Below, one piece after another: positions 24,601 to 33,600 of a stretch of DNA of 64,000 nt. The notes under the pieces were generated by a model, which was not told where the DNA came from, did not search any database, and saw only the letters and a list, made by a program, of their open reading frames with translations. Position numbers and translations under genes: made by a program. The stretch is from contig CP092863.1 in assembly GCA_030710605.1 (NCBI GenBank), positions 59,622,899-59,686,898 of the forward strand. Reading direction: 5' to 3'. Each line of letters begins with the position of its first letter. The first letter of the stretch is position 1. This stretch comes from Cordylochernes scorpioides. Its lineage: Eukaryota > Arthropoda > Arachnida > Pseudoscorpiones > Chernetidae.

Positions 24601-27600
24601 AGCCCTTAAAGAGGAAAAAATAAATATACCCCTATGAAGAAATTATATTTATTTTAACAATAAAGTTAAAGTAGAGACTTTTAAGAAATTATATAAACAT
24701 ATTTACAATAAGAGAAAATCTAACCTGAGAGCATCTAGCTTCTCTGCCCAAACAAAACTATTATTTTCTTTCTAACTTGACATATGCAAATCCTCTATTA
24801 TTGATTAATTTTGCACAAGAATTTACATATATAAATTTACAATTTTTTTATAATTAAATTTAAAAATACAAATTATTTAAACAATATAATTTACAAATAT
24901 TAAAGCATCTTACATTTAATGAAAAGATGATCACCAGACTGATGTTCCCTTCCAGACTGTGATGTCCTCCGGGCGCACCAACTCCCCTCAGGCCGACCGC
25001 TATCTTGGCTCTTCCCTTCACACGGCACCAGCCGGACTGTTTGTCTCCCGCCCCCTCCTCTGGAATCTGTCAATCAACACTTCCTTGTGGAGGGGGGCCC
25101 TGCATACCTTCTTTTCTTGGCTTGCCCACATCTTCTCTTCATCTTCTTTGCTGCACCGCTTCACTGCCCCCTTCTCAATTCTCTTCGTCCTGAAAAGGAC
25201 TGATTTCACCAATGGCGCTGATCGGCGGTCCTTTGATCTCCCTGACGTCTCTGGCTACATGAGGCTTGTCAGCCTTCCGGTAGCGTAGCGGCAGGATTAG
25301 CGCCAACCCTTTTTTGCAGAACCACATCTCAACTCGGGCTTTCTTCCCACTCTTAATCATTGCCGGTGGCTCTCAACGCGATGGCGGCCATATTTAAATG
25401 CCTATGATGCTTTCATCTATATTTTGAATTCTCCTTGTGAACACTCTTTAGCCGCAATGTACATTCCAAAGGGTTGTTATCTTTTGTATTGCGTTTTCGC
25501 CGCTTCCTTCCATGACGAGGCTGTAGATCACCGATCTTTACAGTGGATTCGCTCACTTGATTCACGCTGTCCATATCGTGGCCTCCCAGCACGCATTCAT
25601 CCATGTTAAACTCCCATCGGTGGCCGGGAACGTTCCTTTTTTTTTTTCGTTTCCCGTTCTCTTGCTCTAAAAGCTTTCTCTTTCCAAAACCTTCAAACCT
25701 GGGTCTCTTCGTGCTGAACCCACACAGGGCTGTGAATTTCTTAAACCTTCTGGAGGTGTCGGACCCCGTGGCAGTCTCAAGGTCGGTAGAACTTTTCCTA
25801 GGCTGTGGCTATTTGATATGCACCTCGTCGGGCGAAAGGAATGAAGATGATAGGTACACATTCTTGGCACATCTTTTCAGCTTTCATTGCAGACAATGAC
25901 GCTGACACATTGCGCGTGACTTCTACATCACAGACAATGCCATCGGACTTCCACAGAGCGTCCAAAGCTCTATCCTGTTCAGTCGGGGCCCCGGCTCCAA
26001 CTTCAGGGTGCTTCGACCATCTAGCCTTGTCGCACTTCCATGGAGCACTGAGCTCTGTCCCGTCCAGTTGGGTCGCCACTGTAGTCCCTGACAGTCTGGC
26101 ACTGTCACAGAAGTCGGCCACGCCATCGCACTGCAGCTCGCAAATGTTCAGAATGGATCCCAAGGGTTGAAGCTCCACACTGTGTATCACTTGGAGGGCA
26201 CTCTCCTTCTTTTCGCTTGATTTGGTTCAAAACACTCATGCCGCAGCCATTGTCGGAGGCAATCAGCTCTCCCTCCTCCGCTACACAACCAGTCTGGATA
26301 ATTTCCTGCTGTCGACATTCTTCGGACTTCTGGATCACGGGAAAATCTTCTAGCGTAGATTCTGACAGTTCACTTACGACGTCTCCTGACGTGATGGTTT
26401 TGCCGGGATCTTCATCACCAGGACTCGTCTTTTGTCCCCTCAGACATTGAGTACGTGGGTTATTAGTTTCTGTGATTGTTTTTGAAAAGCCATAAGGATT
26501 TTCTGGGTGGTGTACATTGACCTTAACTTCACAAGACATGGGCGTGGCAGAACGTTTGACATTCCGATTATGCTCGAGTCGGCTCAATCGAGATTCCAAT
26601 GGAGTAATCCCTTCTTTAATCGATCTAACGTCTTCTCTAAACAGATCTACTTTCTGATTTATCAGAGAGAGAGAGAGACTGAGCAATCTCTTGAATTTTT
26701 CAATTTCGAGTTCGGTTAGTTTTTCCAGTTTTCTTTTTAAATTAATGCCAAAATAAAATCTTCAATTAAAATTACCTAAGCTGCAATCCCACTTCTGACA
26801 CCAAATGTCATGTCGTACCCAGACGCTATTCGTGTACTTTGTCTACTCAGGATGCCACAAAGATACACAGTGAGTTCGAAGGGATTGCAGCTAAATCTAT
26901 AGCGCTTTATTATGGCTCACTTACAAAAGGAATACAATGAGTGGGACTTGCCTTCAACTTCCCGTCAGAAGTACCCTTGGCGCCGTGGGTGTCCTCTTGT
27001 AGAAACTCCCGTTCCACAATATTCAAGTACAGCCTGGACTTACACCGCCTTGTAGGTCGCTCTGATGTCAGTCTCTCCTGGCACCGCCTTGCAGGATCAT
27101 CCATGTTTGCGTTCAAGGTTTCTAAGAGAGCAATGTGGATTTTTTGTGGCTACAGCTTAGTACGGTATATTTATTATAAGAGCTTTAAAGAGTAGATTAT
27201 TATATAGAATATAGATTAGTATATAGAATAGATGGACTTGCCTTCATTGTCTGCCACTAGAGGGATCCTCCTCGTCACCGTCTTCCTGGTCAGTCCATAC
27301 GGTCACACACCAGGAGCCCACTTCCCGTAGCCAACTTGCCACATCTGTTGTAACCGCCGTTATCTCTGCGACTATGATGTCCTCCAGGCGCACCAACTCC
27401 CCTCAGGCCGACCGCTATCACGGCTCTTCCCTTCACACGGCACCAGCCGGACTGTTTGTCTCCCGCCCCCTCCTCTGGAATCTGTCAATCAACACTTCCT
27501 TGTGGAGGGGGGCCCTGCATACCTTCTTTTCTTGGCTTGCACACATCTTCTTTGCTGCACCGCTTCAATATATTTACCCATCTTAGTGTTTGTGAATAGC

Positions 27601-30600
27601 TTCATTGTTGTGGTGTGTCCAGGCTACCCCAGGACCCTGGGCCAAGCCAGGGAATTGTCCCGCCACTACCCACTGTCCTGTGCCCTGAGCCTCGTGATCC
27701 CAGATGACGAGATCATCTCCAGGCTGAGGGACCGCTGGATACACTCGGCTAGTGGCCGGATCTACAACCTCAAGTTCAATCCTCCTAAGGAGGCAGTAGG
27801 TCTTTTCCCATAATTCTTTATGCTCTCAAACCATATAGTAATGTCTTCTTCCATTGAAGACAGATGTAACCCCTTTAATCTTTATCATTAAGTTGAAAAT
27901 CCCATAGTATTAGTATACACAGAGTATAGATAATATATATAGAGAGGAGTGTTTTGCTCTTAAGCAAGATTTCTTACATCAATTTCCTGGTGGCATCTTC
28001 TTTCTTATCTCCACTCAATCATACGAGGTGTGTTCAAAAAGTATCGCGACTTTTTTTTTTCAAAAATTATTTATTTATTCATGAATACCTATTTTGTCCC
28101 CTTCAAAGTAATCCCCATGAGATATTATAAACTTGTGCCAACAGTTTTTCGAATCTTCGAAGCACTTCAAAAAATCATTTTTTAAAAATCTTTTTCAGCT
28201 CCTCCTTCGATGCCGTCTTTATCTCGTCAAGCGTAGCGTAACGTCGTCCTTTCATGGGCCTCTTCAGTTTAGGGAACAAGAAAAAGTCACAGGGGGCCAG
28301 ATCTGGGGAATACGGTGGCTGCGGCATCATTAGTGTGTTGTTTTTGGCCAAAAAGTCGCCCACAAGCAACGATGTGTGAGCAGGGGCGTTATCGTGGTGC
28401 AAAAGCCAATTTTTGTTCTTCCACAAATCCGGGCATTTCTGGCGGATTGCTTTGCGCAAATTGCGCATAACTTGCAGGTAATATTCCTTATTGACCGTTC
28501 TACCCTGTGGCAAGAACTCATGATGCACCACGCCCCTGCAATCAAAGAAAACTGTCAGCAAAACTTTCACATTCGACCGAACTTTGCGAGCTTTTTTCCG
28601 TCTTGGTTCCTGCGGCAGCTTCCATTGAGATGATTGAGCTTTGGTTTCCACGTCATAACCATAAACCCACGCTTCGTCACCAGTTATGACCCTCTGGAGC
28701 AAATTTGGGTCGTCGCGGACAGAGTCCAACATCTCATTAGCAATGTTCATGCGATGCTGTTTTTGGTCGCAATTGAGCAATTTTGGTACAAATTTCGCGG
28801 CGACCCGTCTCATGCCCAAATCATTGATAAAAATTGATTTTTTGGCTTTATGTTGGTACTCATGTTTCTCACTTATGCCGACAAGCTCGGCCATTTTGAA
28901 TGTTCACTTAATTGTTGACAGCTGCTTTGCTTGCAGGTGTTTTGGATCGTCTTCGATTTTTACCTATTAAAAAAAATGGATCAAAGAACCTGTATCAAAT
29001 TTTGTGTGAAAAACGAAATTAAGTGCGCGGATGCATTCCGAATGTTGACTGTGGCATACGGAGAAGCTACCTTGGACGAAGCGACGTTTATCGGTGGTAC
29101 AAAATGTTCTCAGAAGGCTGAGAAGATGTGAACAACGAAGAACGTGCCGGACGCCCGAGCACTTCAACAACAGACGAAAAAATTAATGAAGTGGAGAAAA
29201 TGATATTAGCTAATCGTCGAATCACCGTTAGAGAAGTTGCTGAGGACCTAAACATATCGATTGGCTCGTGCCATTCGATTTTTATCAATGATTTGGGCAT
29301 GAGATGGGTCGCCGCGAAATTCGTACCAAAATTGCTCAATTGCGACCAAAAACAGCATCGCATGAACATTGCTAATGAGATGTTGGACTCTGTCCGCGAC
29401 GACCCAAATTTGCTCCAGAGGGTCATAACTGGTGACGAAGCGTGGGTTTATGGTTATGACGTGGAAACCAAAGCTCAATCATCTCAATGGAAGCTGCCGC
29501 ACGAACCAAGACCGAAAAAAGCGCGCAAGTCGGTCGAATATGAAAGTTTTGCTGACAGTTTTCTTTGATTGCAGGGGCGTGGTGCATCATGAGTTCTTGC
29601 CACAGGGTAGAACGGTCAATAAGGAATATTACCTAAAAGTTATGCGCAATTTGCGCGAAGCAATCCGCCAGAAACGCCCGGATTTGTGAAAGAACAAAAA
29701 TTGGCTTTTGCACCACGGTAACGCCCCTGCTCACACATCGTTGCTTGTGCACGACTTTTTGGCCAAAAACAACACACTAATGATGCCGCAGCCACCGTAT
29801 TCCCCAGATCTGGCCCCCTGTGACTTTTTCTTGTTCCCTAAACTGAAGAGGCCCATGAAAGGACGAAGTTACGCTATGCTTGACGAGATAAAGATCCTTC
29901 AATAAAGGCATCGAAGGAGGAGCTGAAAAAGATTTTTAAAAATGATATTTTGAAGTGCTTCGAAGATTGGAAAAACCGTTGGCACAAGTGTATAATATCT
30001 CATGGGGATTACTTTGAAGAGGACAAAATAGGTATTCATGAATAAATAAATAATTTTTGAAAAAACACAAAAGTCGCAATACCTTTTGAACACACCTCGT
30101 ATTTCATAGTGCTTATTTTTTATTGGATATAAATGGTTGGTTAAACTTCTACAAAATCTTTATATTTAAGGTCACTTTGCCTACTGGGTACCAACAAATC
30201 GCGCAAAGTCTTTTAAAGATTAACATCAATAGACGTTAATAACTTTATCTGCTTATAATACTTTGACTGCTTCTAATGTTTTATTCAATTTAAAACATTC
30301 TTCTAATTGTTCCAAATAACAATTTAGATCTTCACGAAACCTTGGAAAATTTAAATTAGTGGTGGCCATACTAACATTAATTCTTCGTCGCCATTTGATA
30401 TGTTTCTATTATAGGTTGAAGATTAATAGAGAAAGTTATTTTATATTTTATAAGAAATTGCACTTTATATATTTAGATATCTTTAAAGATAAATAAAAGA
30501 TACGCCATTTTTATGCTACTATAATTATTTTATTATTTTTACAATTCTTGCACACATGCACATTATAAGCCAAGCCTTATCGTGTCAAAGATGATGATAA

Positions 30601-33600
30601 AAACATTTGATTCATTTAGAATCAAAACAGAGTAAAGTAATAATATATCACTGATATATTATCTTTAAACAAAACAGATCAGATCAGCATCAAGCTTGTA
30701 GAGCTTGAGACTTTAATGGTGAATGCTGGGGATGAGTAGAGCTCATCAATGGATGAGCCAATACAGTCAATAATGTGATTTGGGGTTGCAGGTTGAGAAT
30801 TCCATTTAAGACATAGTAGGAAAACCTTTCAACCATCCCCCTAGTGGCTTTAATAGGCTAAATAACACACAGGTTAGAAAATATAAATATAGTAACTTCC
30901 CTCATTCTTTAACAGCTATGATAACATATCTTTTTTCAAATCCTTTTCCATCCCAATTTATCTCGAGTAATTAGCAACTTCTGTATGTTTCAGGAACCTG
31001 GGGGTTAACTAAATAATATAAATAAATAATCTCAATTTATTTATACTTGTTGCAATACAGATCACATGGTTTTTTATAAATAACTTAACCTGATCTCTTC
31101 AGTGGTCTTTCCTCTATCTACTGGTTAGTTCAAGTTTCATCAAAAGAACACAAAGAAGATAAGCAAATATTTAGAGAGAGTGGATGAAGTACCACAGAGT
31201 TAGTTAACAGCACCAGAGGCAAGAGGTATTGATGGGAATCTCCCAGGCAATGTGTGGAGAAGTGCTTGTCCCATGTTACCGGCCATCATGGTGGGTTTTG
31301 TAGCTGCTGCTATGGAGTAGCGCTTACATTTGGATACTGGCTCTCACTAGGAGATCGGTGACCTATGAAGGAATAAGCTAAGTTATTAAATAAGACTACT
31401 CACGTTGCAGGTTTGGATTCCTGGCTGCCCCCATCAGTGTAGAGAACTGCTCTCTCTAGTTAAAGCAGGGAATTTGTGGAATGTGTTAACTCTCTGATGT
31501 GCTTGTGCAGGGACTTGACGATGTTACTGGAGAACCCCTGGTGCAGCGTGACGATGACACTCCCTCCGTGGTGCAGAGCAGGCTTGAAACATTCCGCAAA
31601 GAAACTGAACCTATCTTGGACTTTTACAGGTCAGTCAGACACTTTCTTATGTTTTATAAATTGTTCAACAACTCTTTATGTTTACCTTGAGATCTTCTCA
31701 TTCAGGAGGAAATCTATAAGAAACCTTGTTTATTTCAATTGTCTGGGGGGTCGGTGGAAGGCTGGTTAAATTGTTTGGTTTTCGACCACTACGACCCGGG
31801 TTCGATTCCCGCATTGGACACTTTTTTTTTCTGTTTAAAAAAAAAATAATAATAATAAATAAATAAAATGCTCCAATGGCCCCCCGATTCTTGCAAAAGT
31901 CCAAACCCACCAGCGAGTGCAAGTAACCAAACGGGGCTCTGGCACATTTGTAAGTGCAAAGTCGAACTGCTTTCACATGTGTAGACATGTGGTGCTCTTA
32001 CAGTAAAAAAGCAGTCGCTAACTACCCACCATGATTATCATGGCCTGTACCACGTGTACTAGGGATAAGCAAAAAAAAAAAAAAAAAATTGTCTACTTAA
32101 GGCCTAAAAGTTTGTACTCTATGACCTAATTAAGTTTTTTTTTTCTTAAAGATTTTATTTAACTTGCTTCCCTGTCTGTCTGTCCACAAATCTTGCAATC
32201 GATTTTTAATATACTTTTAAAGCACGTAGGAATCTGAAATTTGGTACACTTTTCAGAACCCAGTAACAATGCAAGTTGACAAATTTTCAGGACTTATGTT
32301 TGTCAGGGTGGCCGAAAATAGTCAAATTTCCAAATTGCCTTTCAAATTTTGTAAATCAATTTTGATATACTTCTAGATTACATAGAAGTATGGAACTTTT
32401 AACACTCACTCAGTCCAATGAACAATGCAAGTGTACAATTTTTCAGATTTCTGGGTGGTCGGAGTTATATAATAATAATAATATAAATCGCTAATCAGCT
32501 GCTACATTTTAAATCACATTAGGTTCGAAATTCATGATGATCGTTCCCCCGCCGCTTTTATTTTCACTCAGATACATCTAATTGCTCAATGACAGAAGAT
32601 AAAATATTTCATTTTTTAGTGCATTTAAATAAAAGCTTTTTTAAAAAATATATTTTTATTTATTAATTTACATATATCATCATCTTATAGTGTTTGCACC
32701 TCTGTAGTACCCCTCAAAGTGTATCCCTCAAGCTGGCCAAAGGGCAATCTCCACAAAGTATGTGGCCTGAATACTTTGGAGTATACCAACTTACACTACC
32801 TATAGTCTCCATTGAATCTTCTCTAAACTTCTTGTCATTTTGGTGATTCTTCTTACACAAACAGAATATCAAAAGATAAAAATTTCCTTGCCACTTTTTT
32901 GGTTATTGTCCAAGCTTCATGCCCATGCATAAAAATTGACTTAATGAAGCTTATAATCACGCTTTTCTTTATATCAATATGAACATTTCTTCTACTTATT
33001 TCTCCTAAAGGCATCTTTTGCCTTTGCAATTCTGACCTTGACTTAATTTTAGTCAAAAGCTCAATGCATATTTAAAATACACCTACTCAAAGCCTTTATT
33101 AATCCTTATATAGGTTTCTGTGAGATGAGTGAGAAAGGAGATAGATAGGAGCTAGAAATACTTGACAGCACACTATATAAATATCCAGGAGATTTTAATC
33201 AATTGATATGTAAATTGCTGTCATAAATTTACATATATAACCTTAAATAATTATAACTAATAATGATGGGGAGGCTAATCCTAGCAAGTACCATTCAATA
33301 AGAAAGTCAGAGAAGGGATTCATTCACAAATAGGGATGCTTGGACCAAAGAGCACCTCATATCATTTGGGTATCTGCATGTTCTCATTGACCCTTAGAAG
33401 GCTGTTTGTTCTCATGCTGGATTGTAAATAAATCAACAGCAGGTCTCTGTATGAACAGCTTCTAGGTGATAAGAGAGTTGATGTAAGAGAGGAGTTGGTA
33501 AAAATGATTCATAACTTCAGGAGAATGATTTCCTCCTAGAGCTGTCAGATAAAGGCCATAAGGTGGGTGGTCATCACCAAGGACTAGTTGTGCTGACCTT

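Larger units (their letters stand above)
24936..27567 (-). mobile_element. LTR element E (no recognisable pol)
   Basis: The right (5') LTR is 26806-27567 (762 bp, TG..CA). The left (3') LTR survives only as 24959-25163, which repeats 27375-27567 almost exactly. On the minus strand the PBS tggtgtcagaagtggg (26788-26803) lies two bases from the 5' LTR. A purine tract gagaagggggcag abuts the 3' LTR at 25164. The 1.64-kb internal region shows no RT, RNase H or integrase motif. This makes it a non-autonomous or internally deleted element. Its LTR ends 55 bases before AK3 exon 3. Confidence 0.8.
28024..30099. mobile_element. Head-to-head pair of mariners (long palindrome) bounded by TA
   Basis: Both outer ends are the same mariner terminus: cgaggtgtgttcaaaaagta at 28024 and its inverse ending 30099. 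TA flanks both ends (28022-28023 and 30100-30101). Arms of about 820-830 bp (28024-28842 and about 29272-30099) are near-identical inverted copies. The centre (28843-29271) holds the 5' end of the right copy and an unrelated-looking N-terminus for the left copy. No 5' terminal repeat was seen in the centre. Confidence 0.85.

Noticed and set aside
31740..31760. Matching target duplication for all SINE fragments
   Set aside because: Only the copies at 31745 and 35932 have clear duplications; the others are too decayed to assign ends.
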